A DNA stretch of 64,000 nt from JBGSQR01 sp964509295 (GCA_964509295.1 CAZDWS010000010.1:124001-188000), one strand, 5' to 3'; numbered from the stretch's first letter, positions 1 through 10,370 are shown. Notes: a model not told the origin generated them from the letters alone. A program made the numbers and translations.

Positions 1-1320
1 CTGCTTTATCGACGCCAGGCACAACTGAATCAACAACACTCAAAACTTGAGCAGATCCAGAGAATCAATGCAACTGTCTTTGATGCCAGCACCGAAGCCA
101 TTCTCATCACCGATATCGAGACCCGGATCATCTCCATTAATCAGGCATTTACCAGCGCCACCGGTTATCTTCCGCAAGAAGTTCTCGGACTTCATCTTTT
201 TGAACTGCTAACGGAAGACAGCATTGCGGCATGTAAAAAGATGCTGCCGGAATTGGACAAAAACAGCTTGTCCGCACCGGTACTTAACCTTGCCAGAATA
301 GAAGTCCAGCAATACTGCAAAGACGGGCGGTTGCTCTGGATGGAAATCCTGTCCACACCGGAACGGGATACCAGGGCAAATATTACCGGTTATCACCGCA
401 TAGGCAGGAATATCACGGAACGCAAAAAGTCTGAAGAGCAGCTTCAGCTTTCTGCAAACGTGTTTAACTACACCCGTGAGGGCATAATAATCACTTCCGC
501 CAACAGCAGAATTTTTGAAGTCAATGATGCTTTCTGCAACATTACAGGCTATAGCCGTGAAGAAATACTTGGACAGACTCCAGCCATTCTCCGCTCCGAT
601 CTGCAGGAGAATTCTTTTTTCACAAATATCTGGAATGAGCTGACAGTTAAAGGGTATTGGGATGGTGAGCTATGGAGCCGGCGCAAGAATGGCGAACCAT
701 TGGCCCTGTTCATGACTGTCAGCGCAGTGCGAGACGAAAACGGCAAGGCACGACAGCACGTTGCTCTGGTTACCGATATAACTCCGCTTAAAACCTACCA
801 GAAAGAGCTTGAACATATTGCCCACTTTGATGCGCTGACCGGACTGCCAAACCGCGTTCTACTGGCGGACCGATTAAATCTGGCCATAAGCCAGGCCCGA
901 AGGCGCAATCTCAAGCTGGCAATAGCTTTTCTGGACCTTGATGGCTTCAAAGCGGTCAACGACACATACGGGCATGATTCCGGCGACCAGCTCCTAATGG
1001 CAGTAGCCAGCCGGATGAAACATGTTCTGCGGGCGGGCGACACACTTGCCCGAATGGGCGGAGACGAATTTGTTATTGTCCTGATCGATTTGACCGAAAC
1101 AACAGACAGTATCCCCATGCTCCAGCGACTGCTTGAAGCTGCCGCCCTGCCGGTTACAATCGGTCCGAATTGCGTTCAGGTCTCTGCCAGTCTCGGAGTC
1201 ACGTTCTTTCCACAGGACGCCGAAATTAACTCGGATCAGCTTCTCCGCCAGGCCGATCAGGCCATGTATCAAGCAAAAATGGCCGGCAAAAATCGCTATC
1301 ATATTTTTGTACCGGAATAA
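1..1320 (+). CDS. PAS-GGDEF diguanylate cyclase, 5' end outside window
   Basis: The frame is open from base 1, so the N-terminus lies upstream of the window. What remains (439 residues) holds two PAS domains followed by a GGDEF domain. The first PAS is recognised around the VFDAS-EAILITD segment and the second from residue about 150, with the usual ITGYSREEILG pattern. An intact GGDEF motif lies at 1057-1071, with an RxxD product-inhibition site (RAGD, 1030-1041) five residues before it. Proteins of this kind condense two GTP into cyclic di-GMP in response to a signal sensed by PAS. No EAL domain follows, so it is expected to make and not to degrade the messenger. The full protein may carry further sensory or membrane domains upstream. 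The next gene is a lone receiver on the same strand after a 217-base gap. Confidence 0.93.
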   Translation: MLYRRQAQLNQQHSKLEQIQRINATVFDASTEAILITDIETRIISINQAFTSATGYLPQEVLGLHLFELLTEDSIAACKKMLPELDKNSLSAPVLNLARIEVQQYCKDGRLLWMEILSTPERDTRANITGYHRIGRNITERKKSEEQLQLSANVFNYTREGIIITSANSRIFEVNDAFCNITGYSREEILGQTPAILRSDLQENSFFTNIWNELTVKGYWDGELWSRRKNGEPLALFMTVSAVRDENGKARQHVALVTDITPLKTYQKELEHIAHFDALTGLPNRVLLADRLNLAISQARRRNLKLAIAFLDLDGFKAVNDTYGHDSGDQLLMAVASRMKHVLRAGDTLARMGGDEFVIVLIDLTETTDSIPMLQRLLEAAALPVTIGPNCVQVSASLGVTFFPQDAEINSDQLLRQADQAMYQAKMAGKNRYHIFVPE

Positions 1321-1537
1321 AATTCATCTCGGGAATCCGACCGATCGACCTGCATAAATCAAATCATACAACCCAACACGCTGTTCCGACTGAGATACTA
1401 CTACCTCATTTCTTTCACATCATTGAATACTAAAACAATTTTTCTGTTCCGTACATATTTGGCGATTGAAATAATTAACAAGTAGGAATATAAATCAAAC
1501 ATGATTTTATTTTATGCTATGAAAAAAGGATGCTACC

Positions 1538-1948
1538 ATGAAAACCTCAATGTACACTGGCGTAAAGACTATTCTGCTTGTCGACCACGAAGACTACCTC
1601 AGCACATTCCTCAGCAAACTACTGGAAAAAAAAGGTTACAACGTTATCACCGCTGCCAACCTTGAACAGGCGATCAGTACTTACGCATCCAAACAGAGCC
1701 GGATCGATCTTATTTTAATGGACATCTCAAAAGAAACCGACTGTGGACTGGCTGCTTTTAATAGCCTGAAGGAAAATGATCCGGAAATTTTGGTACTGCT
1801 CACAAGTATTTATTCTCAAGAGCATCTGGGTGGCCTGGAAAACATGCCATTTATAAGAAAGCCCATGATTCCGTCTGAACTTTTCCAAACACTCAACAGC
1901 ATGTTTTGTGACTATGCTGCAGCGACAAAACGAGCCAGAAAGATGTAG
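1538..1948 (+). CDS. single-domain response regulator (CheY-like receiver)
   Basis: This 136-residue protein is a receiver domain with no output domain. The acidic pocket (VDHED, residues 16-20), the phospho-acceptor Asp in LILMD (about residue 67), the LLTS Thr/Ser and the conserved Lys in RKP are all visible in order. It should be phosphorylated by a partner histidine kinase and act by protein contact, as CheY or phosphorelay intermediates do. The ATG at 1538 is preceded by AAAAGGA. The cyclase gene upstream may be functionally linked, but a 217-base gap with AT-rich promoter-like sequence separates them. The partner kinase cannot be told from the sequence. Confidence 0.85.
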   Translation: MKTSMYTGVKTILLVDHEDYLSTFLSKLLEKKGYNVITAANLEQAISTYASKQSRIDLILMDISKETDCGLAAFNSLKENDPEILVLLTSIYSQEHLGGLENMPFIRKPMIPSELFQTLNSMFCDYAAATKRARKM

Positions 1949-1982
1949 CACTAGTCCCCATACGCATTTTTGCAAAAACCTG

Positions 1983-2029
1983 AACAGGCATACATCATCT
2001 CCTCTCCGTGGAAAATGAGTATGCCTGTT
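1983..2029 (+). terminator. long-looped inverted repeat, possible terminator of receiver gene
   Basis: An exact 11-bp inverted repeat (1983-1993 against 2019-2029) encloses a 25-base loop just after the receiver stop and is followed by TTAATATT. The stem includes AACAGGCA and its complement. The weak T-tract and large loop make intrinsic termination plausible but not certain. Confidence 0.35.
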
Positions 2030-2192
2030 TAATATTCAACTATTATCAGCTATCCCCTTGTAATTATGCTATCGAATCACTAGATTCATGATAATGACAC
2101 TTGATTTAGAAACAGTGTTCATGTAGAAGCATCTGAAAGAAATTGGCAAGTTCAAAACCAGTAGCTGAAACCGCCACGAAGGAGACCTGTGA

Positions 2193-2573
2193 ATGGGCCT
2201 GGAAACTACAAAAAGCAAAATTGGGTTGATAGCACTTTCAATTATTATTATTCCTCTGATTCTGTTTGCAGGATACACATGGATCACACTGTCATTCAGC
2301 TATTCATCGGGGGAACGGGTCGGCAATATCCAGAAATTTTCCAAAAAAGGGTGGCTTTGCAAAACCTGGGAGGGCGAGCTTTCCATGGTGCCCGTACTTG
2401 GTGCCCTACCGGAAAAATTTGTTTTTACTGTGCGGGACGATGTGGTTGCGGAAAAATTGAACAAAAGTCTAGGCAAAAAAATATCGCTTTACTATGATCA
2501 GCATAGGGGTGTTCCATCTTCCTGTTTTGGGGACACCGGTTTTTTTGTTAAAGATGTAAAGATACTTGAATAG
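2193..2573 (+). CDS. conserved hypothetical membrane-anchored protein
   Basis: A 126-residue protein with one hydrophobic segment (about residues 10-29, rich in Ile and Leu), followed by a soluble part of about 95 residues. The soluble part has conserved-looking motifs (SGERVGNIQKFSKKGW, TWEGEL, FTVRDD) and ends in KDVKILE. I recognise the pattern as a widespread uncharacterised family whose members are sometimes wrongly labelled as dehydrogenases; no catalytic motif supports such a label. The start at 2193 is supported by AAGGAG about 10 bases upstream. It lies 42 bases before the Tim44-like gene on the same strand and may be co-transcribed with it. Topology suggests a membrane anchor with the soluble domain outside the cytoplasm, but the orientation is a guess. 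Confidence 0.75.
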   Translation: MGLETTKSKIGLIALSIIIIPLILFAGYTWITLSFSYSSGERVGNIQKFSKKGWLCKTWEGELSMVPVLGALPEKFVFTVRDDVVAEKLNKSLGKKISLYYDQHRGVPSSCFGDTGFFVKDVKILE

Positions 2574-2615
2574 ATCCACGTTACAATGTGCATCACCACC
2601 ATAGAAGGAGCTAAA

Positions 2616-3566
2616 ATGAAACTAAAAAACATCTTCATACTGTTTGTCTTTGCAATCACAGCATTATTCAGCTTCACCACATTTGTCAGCGATGCCGAAG
2701 CCCGCGCCGGTGGCGGAAGAAGCTCCAGCGGCAGCCGTGGCAGCCGCAGCTATTCAAAACCTGCCGCCGCTCCTACCGCTCCACAGGCCCAGCGCCCTTC
2801 TACCCCACCGCCTGTCCAGGCACCACCACAGGCCAGCAGCGGCGGCTTTTTCCGCAGCATGGCCGGCGGCATCGTCGGCGGCATGCTGGGCGGAATGCTC
2901 TTCCGCAGCATGGGATTTGCAGGCCCCGGCGGAGTTGGCGGCGGTGGCGGCATTGGTCTTTTCGAAATCATCCTGATCGGCGGAATCATTTACCTGATCT
3001 ATCGATATATTAAAAAAAGACGTGAAGCTTCCGACCCGCAGAACAATGTAAATACGTTCGAGCCGGTTGCATCGCAGCCTTACCAGCAGTCGGCAGTTGC
3101 TTATGAAGCACCGCAGGATGATGTCGCCGCAGGGCTTGGCCATATCAGGCAGATGGACTACAACTTTGACGAGCAACGTTTTAACGACAGCGTCATGGAT
3201 TCATTCTTTAAAATCCAGAGCGCTTGGATGAACCGTGATTTGGCACCGGCAGGTTCTCTGCTGACCGCCCCCATGCGCCAGACCTTCCAGAGCGATATTG
3301 ACCAGCTGCTGCGTGAAAAGAGGACCAACCGCCTGGAAAATATTGCAGTTCGTAATGTTGAAATTGTGGAAGCATGGCAGGAATCAGGTCAGGACTTTAT
3401 CACCACACTGATCTACGCCAACCTGCTGGATTACACTACCGACGACACAACCGGACAGGTAGTTTCCGGCAGCAAAACCGATCCGGTCAAGTTCGAGGAA
3501 TACTGGACTTTCACCAGGCCGGTAGGCAGCAACCCGTGGCAACTCTCAGCAATTGAACAGAAATAG
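2616..3566 (+). CDS. Tim44-like domain protein with Gly/Ser/Pro-rich N-terminus
   Basis: A 316-residue protein. It starts with a signal-like hydrophobic segment (about residues 5-25, ending AEA), then a low-complexity Ser/Gly/Arg and Pro/Gln stretch, then a Gly-rich patch (SMAGGIVGGMLGGMLF) and a second membrane segment (about residues 115-135, IILIGGIIYLIYRYI). The C-terminal 140 residues match the Tim44/MRPL45-like alpha-beta fold (YNFDEQRFNDSVMDSFFKIQ onward, ending in a W...L.AIEQK pattern). In bacteria such proteins are inner-membrane anchored, and their role is not settled. The start is placed at 2616 because AAGGAG precedes it by 6 bases; an upstream ATG at 2586 has no ribosome site. 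A paralogue lacking the Tim44 domain lies at 9863. A strong terminator follows. Confidence 0.88.
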   Translation: MKLKNIFILFVFAITALFSFTTFVSDAEARAGGGRSSSGSRGSRSYSKPAAAPTAPQAQRPSTPPPVQAPPQASSGGFFRSMAGGIVGGMLGGMLFRSMGFAGPGGVGGGGGIGLFEIILIGGIIYLIYRYIKKRREASDPQNNVNTFEPVASQPYQQSAVAYEAPQDDVAAGLGHIRQMDYNFDEQRFNDSVMDSFFKIQSAWMNRDLAPAGSLLTAPMRQTFQSDIDQLLREKRTNRLENIAVRNVEIVEAWQESGQDFITTLIYANLLDYTTDDTTGQVVSGSKTDPVKFEEYWTFTRPVGSNPWQLSAIEQK

Positions 3567-3602
3567 CTTTGCCAAAGACGTTCATTCATAATGTATAACA
3601 TG

Positions 3603-3634
3603 CGGACATGTACACCTTTGTACATGTCCGTTTT
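3603..3634 (+). terminator. rho-independent terminator after the Tim44-like gene
   Basis: A perfect 12-bp stem (3603-3614 and 3619-3630, CGGACATGTACA and its complement) with a 4-base loop is followed at once by TTTT and ACTTT. This is a textbook intrinsic terminator. It separates the Tim44-like gene from the UPF0182 gene, which must therefore have its own promoter or depend on read-through. Confidence 0.9.
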
Positions 3635-3667
3635 ACTTTAATCTGCAAAACGACCAGGGGAATAAAG

Positions 3668-6355
3668 ATGTTCAAAAATAATCGCAACATCATCCTTTTA
3701 ATCACAGCCGCAATACTTTTTACGCTTTTTTCAACCATACTCAGCTTTTACACGGACTGGCTTTTTTTCATTGAGACCGGTTACAGTTCCGTATTCACCA
3801 CAACCCTGACAGCCAAAATCAGCGCCGGCCTGTTGTTCGGTGCCTTGCTGTTTGTGGTCATGATGATCAACTTTTTCATTGCCAACAGTGCAAAAATTTC
3901 AATGACATCCGTATTTGCAAACGGCAAAGAGATTCACCTGATCAAGCGGGAAGACGTGGCCGGGATGCTGAAACCGCTGGGCATCATAGCCAGCCTGGTA
4001 CTGGCCTTTTTTGCCGGCAGGTGGGGCGCTCTGCAATGGGATGAACTGCTGCTATTCAGGAATATGGTTTCGGTGGGAACAACAGATCCGATTTTCGGCA
4101 TGGACATCGGCTTTTACATGTTCAGCCTGCCTTTTCTGGAAATCATGAAAGGTTTTGCCGGTTTTGCAATTGTGGCTGCACTGTTGATCTCTGCGGCTGT
4201 TTACTACATACGCGGAGGTATTCTGCTGACGGATCGTGGTGCGGCTGTTGATCCTTTGGTAAAAAAACATCTGGCGGTCATGGTAGTTATGTTTTCACTG
4301 GTTATCGCTGGTGGTTTCTACATTGAATGTTTCCATCTGCTGCTGTCAGGAAATGGATCGTTCCACGGAGCAGGCTACACAGACATTCATGCCCGCTTGC
4401 TGACACTGCGTCTGCTGACCGTTATCACTCCATTTACCGGAGCTATGCTGGCCTACGGCATCTGGAAAAACTCCTGGCGATTCACCTTTATTCCGCCCAT
4501 CATTCTGGTGGCCATTTACATAATCGGGGTCAGGGTTTACCCCGGCATACTGCAAAAATTCAAGGTTGCTCCCAACGAGCTGGCCCTTGAGATGCCATAT
4601 ATTGAACACAACATCAAATTCACCAGGCTCGGTTATGACCTGGACAAGATCGAAACCATTCCCTTTGATGTGGATTCCAAGCTATCGGCAGCTGACATAT
4701 CCAGTAACGATGCCACTATCAAAAATATCCGCCTCTGGGATCATGCGCCGCTGTTAAAGACTTACAGCCAGCTGCAGCAGATCAGGACCTACTACAAGTT
4801 CTTCGACGTGGACAATGACCGTTATATGGTCAATGGCCGCTACTCCCAGGTCATGCTCTCGCCCCGCGAACTTTCTTATAACGATCTGCCCAGCAAAAAC
4901 TGGATCAACGAACGACTGATTTTTACTCACGGCAACGGCCTGACACTGGGACCGGTCAGCCGCATCAGCAAAGAGGGGCTGCCGGAGTTTTTCATCAAGG
5001 ACATTCCACCGGTCAGCCTCGCCAATATCAAGGTCACCAGACCGGAAATATACTTCGGCGAACTTTCCAACGAATATGTCATCGTTAAAACCAAAGTGCC
5101 GGAATTCAGCTACCCGACCGCCACCGAAAACATCAACACCACTTACACCGGCAAAGGCGGAGTCGCCATTGACTCACCACTTAAAAAAGCCGTTTTTGCC
5201 GCCCGGTTCAAGACTGAAAAAATCCTGCTTTCTTCAGATATCACCTCTGAAAGCCGGATCATCTACAACCGCAACATTAACCAGCGGGTCAAAGCCGTGG
5301 CACCATTCCTCCGCTTTGACAGCGACCCCTACATGGTTGTGGCTGATGATGGCAGACTGAAATGGATTATTGATGCCTACACCCATTCCAATCGCCTCCC
5401 CTACTCCAAACCTATTCAGGGTGGTACCAACTACATGAGAAATTCCGTCAAGGCGATCATCGATGCCTACGACGGTTCTCTTAATTTCTACATCAGCGAT
5501 CCGGCCGATATCATGGCCAGGGCCTACGCCAGAATGTTTCCGGGACTGCTGAAACCCATGTCGGAAATGCCGGAAGACATGCGCAAACATATGCGTTATC
5601 CCCATAACTTCCTGCAACTGCAGGCCGCCATGTATACCGCCTATCACATGACCGATCCAAAGGTCTTCTACAACAAGGAAAACCTCTGGCAGGTACCGGC
5701 ATTGGGCGAAAAGCCGATGGAAGCCTACTACACCATCATGAAACTGCCAGGTGAGAAAAAAGAGGAATACATCCTGCTGCTGCCGTTTGTGCCATCCAAA
5801 CGGGACAATCTGGCGGCCTGGATGACGGCCCGCTGCGATGAGCCCAATTACGGCAAGATCAAGGCCTACACCTTCCCCAGGGACAGGCTGATCTACGGAC
5901 CGAAACAGATCGATGCCCGTATCAATCAGGACTCCTTCATCTCCCAGCAGTTGACGCTCTGGAACCAGCGCGGATCAGAAGTCATCAGGGGCAGTATGCT
6001 GGTAATTCCGATAGAGAAGTCGCTACTTTATGTGCAGCCGCTGTTCCTGGCAGCCGATAAAGCCGGACTGCCGGAACTGAAACGGGTTATCGTAGCTTTC
6101 GGAGATCAGGTCGTCATGGAGGATAATCTGGAACTGGCCCTGCAACGACTGTTCGGTAAAGGGAAGGCTGTGGAAGCGGCAGTTCTGACTGAACCGACAG
6201 CCGGACCAAAAGCTTCCGTAACCTCATCGCCACTGGCCAGAGAAGCCATGACCATCTATGAAAAGGCTGTCAGCTTTCAGCGTCAGGGCAATTGGGCCGG
6301 TTATGGCGAAGAAATGAAAAAACTGGAGCAGATCATCAAGCGCATGGCGAAATAA
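3668..6355 (+). CDS. UPF0182 family large integral membrane protein
   Basis: An 895-residue protein with about seven membrane segments in the first 290 residues (for example ILLITAAILFTLFSTILSFY and GIIASLVLAFFAGRWGAL), followed by a large domain of about 550 residues presumably outside the cytoplasm. The segment LPSKNWINERLIFTHGNG and the SDPADIMARAYARMFPGLLKP region are hallmark stretches of the UPF0182 (COG1615) family, whose length is usually 900-1000 residues. Function is unknown. The last 50 residues are helical and charged (YEKAVSFQRQGNWAGYGEEM), as in other members. ATG at 3668 has AGGGGAA upstream; the longer reading from 3608 would begin inside the terminator hairpin and is not used. 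A terminator follows at 6383. Confidence 0.92.
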   Translation: MFKNNRNIILLITAAILFTLFSTILSFYTDWLFFIETGYSSVFTTTLTAKISAGLLFGALLFVVMMINFFIANSAKISMTSVFANGKEIHLIKREDVAGMLKPLGIIASLVLAFFAGRWGALQWDELLLFRNMVSVGTTDPIFGMDIGFYMFSLPFLEIMKGFAGFAIVAALLISAAVYYIRGGILLTDRGAAVDPLVKKHLAVMVVMFSLVIAGGFYIECFHLLLSGNGSFHGAGYTDIHARLLTLRLLTVITPFTGAMLAYGIWKNSWRFTFIPPIILVAIYIIGVRVYPGILQKFKVAPNELALEMPYIEHNIKFTRLGYDLDKIETIPFDVDSKLSAADISSNDATIKNIRLWDHAPLLKTYSQLQQIRTYYKFFDVDNDRYMVNGRYSQVMLSPRELSYNDLPSKNWINERLIFTHGNGLTLGPVSRISKEGLPEFFIKDIPPVSLANIKVTRPEIYFGELSNEYVIVKTKVPEFSYPTATENINTTYTGKGGVAIDSPLKKAVFAARFKTEKILLSSDITSESRIIYNRNINQRVKAVAPFLRFDSDPYMVVADDGRLKWIIDAYTHSNRLPYSKPIQGGTNYMRNSVKAIIDAYDGSLNFYISDPADIMARAYARMFPGLLKPMSEMPEDMRKHMRYPHNFLQLQAAMYTAYHMTDPKVFYNKENLWQVPALGEKPMEAYYTIMKLPGEKKEEYILLLPFVPSKRDNLAAWMTARCDEPNYGKIKAYTFPRDRLIYGPKQIDARINQDSFISQQLTLWNQRGSEVIRGSMLVIPIEKSLLYVQPLFLAADKAGLPELKRVIVAFGDQVVMEDNLELALQRLFGKGKAVEAAVLTEPTAGPKASVTSSPLAREAMTIYEKAVSFQRQGNWAGYGEEMKKLEQIIKRMAK

Positions 6356-6382
6356 CGCATATTTGAACAGAACCCGTAAAAG

Positions 6383-6414
6383 AAGCAGGCGCACCGGATT
6401 GGCTGCGCCTGCTT
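6383..6414 (+). terminator. rho-independent terminator after UPF0182 gene
   Basis: A perfect 11-bp stem (6383-6393 and 6404-6414, AAGCAGGCGCA with its complement) and 10-base loop, ending in CTTTACATTT. It closes the UPF0182 transcript. Confidence 0.8.
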
Positions 6415-6520
6415 TACATTTATAAAACAATTTTCCCGGTTTAATGATCCGTTAATCTTTGATGTGGTATAAATTATGGCAAGTAATTTTTACGGCATCA
6501 CAACAGACCGGGAGATGAAT

Positions 6521-6892
6521 ATGGCGGCCCACTGCACGCAGCAGAAGATAAGAAATACTTTTGGTGCCAAAACATTTGGAGTTTTAGCCGGAGTGACCAT
6601 CAACATCCTGCTGGCAGCCGGAACCTCACTGGCAGGAAGCACTGAAGACACAAATTATAAATATGTGCCCTTGGCGATTGAAAGCAAATTGTACGGTACT
6701 ATAAAGAAGCTGCCTGCCGGTCATGTTGGCACATGGATTGTAAATAGCCGTGAAATATTGATAACCGGTAAAACAAAAATCTCGGAAGAGTATGGCAAAG
6801 CGGTAGTAGGGGCATATGTCGAAGTAGAAGGCACAAACACCGGCAAGGTTTTTACCGCCAGCAAAATAGTAGTTAAAAGGGCACGTCAGTAG
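6521..6892 (+). CDS. secreted DUF5666-like protein
   Basis: A 123-residue protein with an N-terminal hydrophobic signal (about residues 18-38, ending SLAGS) and a small beta-rich domain. The pattern LYGTIKKLPAG-H-VGTWIVNSREILIT--TKI-EEYGKA--GAYVEVEG fits the DUF5666-type family of short periplasmic proteins, often found beside two-component systems. I place the start at the second ATG, 6521, because GGAG at 6511-6514 is 6 bases before it; ATG at 6515 is too close, and the upstream reading from 6476 has no ribosome site. The response regulator follows 44 bases downstream on the same strand, so it may be part of that operon and either report envelope state or be a target gene. Function is not known. 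Confidence 0.78.
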   Translation: MAAHCTQQKIRNTFGAKTFGVLAGVTINILLAAGTSLAGSTEDTNYKYVPLAIESKLYGTIKKLPAGHVGTWIVNSREILITGKTKISEEYGKAVVGAYVEVEGTNTGKVFTASKIVVKRARQ

Positions 6893-6936
6893 ATGACGGC
6901 AACCAACTTATTTCAGTATCCGGGATTTTGATAACA

Positions 6937-7610
<674 letters not shown>

Positions 7611-7611
<1 letters not shown>

Positions 7612-9011
7612 TGCTGATTCCGCGCTCTATTGCCGGTCGTCTCCTCTTTTGGCAGACCGCAGGGGTCACCGTAATCATGTTGACCCTCGGCTTGATCCTG
7701 TATGTGGAAATCAAAGAGATCGTTTTCACTTCCATGGACCGGTCCCTTCACTCCAAAGTCCAGATTTTCTCCGGACTGATTCATGACGAGCATGGAACGG
7801 TTGAAATGGAACTGTCGGATATAATTGCCGGTGATTATGTCATTCCCAGGTCAGGTCATTATTACCGTGTTTTGAAAGGAGATGCTGTTCTTGCGGAATC
7901 TCCGTCTCTTGCCGGCAACAACTTTTCTTTTGCAGCAGGTGTTGCAAGAGATGCAGACAACAACGAGGGCGAACTGTTCTTCAGCTCTGTCGGACCGGCA
8001 AAAGAGCCGGTACGGGTACTTCAGTACCGATATGTGGCATTCGGAGACACATTCGAAATCACACTTGCAGAGAGTATGAGTGATGGAATTGCCATGGTGG
8101 AGGCGTTCCGTGGGTTTCTTTTACTTGTTCTTCCAATTGGAATTATGTTGCTATGCCTCACAGCCTGGCGAATCACCCGAACCGCTTTAGCTCCTTTGGC
8201 AAACTTTACTACCACCATTGAGAAGATTACGCACAGAAATATGGATGAACGGCTGGACCCGCAGAAAACAGCCCAGGAACTGACCAGCCTGGCAGTTTCC
8301 TTCAATGACATGTTAAACCGCCTGCACCATGTTTTTGAAAGCCAGAAGCGTTTGGTAGCCGATGCCTCCCATGAGCTGAAAACACCTCTTACCGTAATCA
8401 GAACCCAGTGCGATGTCATACTACTGAAGGAGCGCAGCCCAGCGGAATACAATGAGGCTATCAGTGGAATAAGAGCGGAAACGCTTAATATGACTCAACT
8501 CGTCAACAACCTACTTTCATTGGCCAGACTTGATGCCGGGGTTATGGGCGGCCTGAAATTCATGCCGGTAAATGTACAGGACCTCATAAGTCGCGCAATC
8601 AGACTGACAGAGTCAATGGCTGTCAGAAAAGGGGTGCGGGTTTCAGTATCTGCAGAGGACAAGCTTCAGGTTTATGGTGTGCAGTCGGCACTGGAAGAGG
8701 CGACTCTCAATATTGTTGAAAATGCCATCCGCTACAACCGAACCGGAGGAGAGGTCCACATTACGGCGACCCTGAATACAACCGGACAGGTGACCATTGA
8801 AATTCACGACACCGGTATCGGTGTAGCTTCTGAAGATAATGATCTTATTTTTGAAAGATTTTACCGGGCTGCGGCAGTTCGCGGCACTGAAGGAAGCGGT
8901 CTGGGATTAAGCATAGTAAAATCAATTATTGAAGCACATGATGGAAAAATAACGGTTATCAGCGAGCCGGGCAAGTGGAGCCGGTTTACCCTGACTCTAC
9001 CGTCTGCGTAG
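7611..9011 (+). CDS. membrane sensor histidine kinase
   Basis: A 466-residue kinase whose ATG shares one base with the stop of the response regulator gene (TGATG), which implies translational coupling. It has two membrane segments (about residues 15-33 and 167-187) flanking a periplasmic domain of about 130 residues. A HAMP domain follows (about 188-240), then HisKA with His254 in DASHELKTPLTVIR, and HATPase_c with the N box (NIVENAIRYN), G1 (DTGIGV) and G2 (GSGLGLSIVKSI). It should autophosphorylate and transfer phosphate to the preceding regulator. The layout resembles the CusS/QseC group. The ligand cannot be inferred. The next genes, TerC and the Gly-rich protein, may be targets. Confidence 0.94.
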
Positions 9012-9061
9012 TATGGAAATGCAAATCAGGTAGCGCAAAGGAAAACAAAGGAGAAATAACA

Positions 9062-9811
9062 ATGGATTGGCTGACGGATCCTCAGGTCTGGATGGCATTG
9101 GTAACACTGACTGGACTGGAAATAGTACTCGGAATTGACAACATCATCTTCATATCCATACAAGCCAGCAAGCTTCCGGTCCATCTGCAGGAAAAAGCAC
9201 GTTTGGTCGGGCTTGGGCTGGCCATGTTCATCCGCATAGCACTGCTGTTTTCGCTTACCTGGCTGATGGGACTGACGGCACCATTTTTCAGCGTGTTCGG
9301 CAATGAAATTTCCGGTCGCGACCTGATCCTGATTACTGGCGGTCTATTTTTAATCTGGAAAAGCACCGTTGAAATCCACGAAAAACTTGAGGGGGAGGAA
9401 GGCATTTCGTCCACAAGTGTCGGGACAACCTTCGGGGCGGTTATTTTTCAAATTCTGCTGCTGGATATTGTTTTTTCCCTGGATTCCATCATTACGGCTC
9501 TGGGAATGGCCGACCAGTTGAGTATCATGGTCGCTGCAGTCGTCATTGCAGTTGCTTTCATGATGGTTTTTTCCGGCAAAATCAGTTCCTTTGTTGAAGA
9601 GCATCCAACCATCAAAATGCTTGCCCTGAGCTTCCTGCTTCTGATCGGTGTGGCGCTTATGGGCGATGGCCTGGATATGCACATACCAAAGGGATACATT
9701 TATTTCACCATGGCATTCTCGGTAATAGTTGAGATACTCAACCTGAAAATAAGAAAGAGCAAGCCGGTCAAACTACATCAACCGCATCTGGAAGAAACTG
9801 CCAGCAATTAA
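9062..9811 (+). CDS. TerC family integral membrane protein
   Basis: A 249-residue polytopic protein with about seven membrane helices. The family-defining acidic motifs lie inside helices: GLEIVLGIDNIIFISI near residue 20 and ILLLDIVFSLDSIITALGMA near residue 140. TerC proteins are linked to metal-ion efflux, chiefly Mn2+ in several bacteria, and to loading of exoenzymes with metal; the tellurite phenotype is indirect. ATG 9062 follows AAGGAG by 8 bases; upstream reading would run into the kinase gene. It sits 50 bases after the kinase and 51 before a Gly-rich membrane protein, and these could form one operon. Which metal it handles is not known. Confidence 0.93.
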   Translation: MDWLTDPQVWMALVTLTGLEIVLGIDNIIFISIQASKLPVHLQEKARLVGLGLAMFIRIALLFSLTWLMGLTAPFFSVFGNEISGRDLILITGGLFLIWKSTVEIHEKLEGEEGISSTSVGTTFGAVIFQILLLDIVFSLDSIITALGMADQLSIMVAAVVIAVAFMMVFSGKISSFVEEHPTIKMLALSFLLLIGVALMGDGLDMHIPKGYIYFTMAFSVIVEILNLKIRKSKPVKLHQPHLEETASN

Positions 9812-9862
9812 ACTTTAAAGCCGCCTCCTCAAAACCGGAGGCCATTAAACAGGGAGATCAGA

Positions 9863-10291
9863 ATGACAAACAAAATTTTAAAAACTTTCAGTATTTTAGC
9901 CGCAGTACTTTTTCTCAGCCTGACAGTTCTGGAGCTAAATGCCGAAGCAAGGGCCGGCGGCAGCCGTTCTTCCGGCAGCCGTGGGTCGCGCAGCTACTCC
10001 AGACCGGCCCCAGCCTACCAGCAACCCAGCCAGGCCCGACCACAGACAGCGGCACCGCCCAGCACCTTTCAACAACCGCAGAGCGGAGGCTTCATGAGGA
10101 GTATGGCCGGTGGCATGATGGGCGGTATGCTGGGAAGCATGTTGTTCGGCGGTTCTGCCGGAGCAGCAAATGGCATGGGGGGCAGTGGTGGCGGTATCGG
10201 TATGTTTGAAATCATATTGCTGGCCGGTGGCGGTTATCTGATTTACCGCTATATCAAAAAGAAGAAGGCCGACAGCGCCCAGGGCCTGTAA
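9863..10291 (+). CDS. Gly/Ser-rich membrane protein, Tim44-less paralogue of the 2616 gene
   Basis: A 142-residue protein with the same architecture as the first half of the Tim44-like protein at 2616. It has a signal-like helix ending AEARAGG, a SGSRGSRSYSRPA tract, a Pro/Gln linker, a FMRSMAGGMMGGMLGSMLF patch, a Gly run, then an IILLAGGGYLIYRYIKKKK membrane segment. It stops right after the basic membrane-exit residues, exactly where the paralogue continues into its Tim44 domain. ATG 9863 has GGGAGA upstream. This may be a regulatory or structural partner of the longer protein. A GC hairpin lies in the 51-base gap before it (9823-9842) without a T-run. Confidence 0.82.
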   Translation: MTNKILKTFSILAAVLFLSLTVLELNAEARAGGSRSSGSRGSRSYSRPAPAYQQPSQARPQTAAPPSTFQQPQSGGFMRSMAGGMMGGMLGSMLFGGSAGAANGMGGSGGGIGMFEIILLAGGGYLIYRYIKKKKADSAQGL

Positions 10292-10313
10292 AAGATTTAA
10301 GGATTCATCAAAT

Positions 10314-10346
10314 GAGGCCCTTGCATGGCAGGCTTGCAAGGACCTC
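10314..10346 (+). terminator. GC-rich hairpin after Gly-rich gene
   Basis: A 12-bp stem with one mismatch (10314-10325 and 10335-10346, starting GAGGCCCTTGCA) follows the Gly-rich protein gene. There is no T-tract after it, so it may protect the mRNA end or terminate weakly. Confidence 0.35.
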
Positions 10347-10370
10347 AAATAAAATACGGGAAATGGGAAA

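Noticed and set aside
3608..3667. 20-residue N-terminal extension of the UPF0182 protein
   Set aside because: It lies inside the terminator hairpin and has no ribosome site; ATG 3668 has one.
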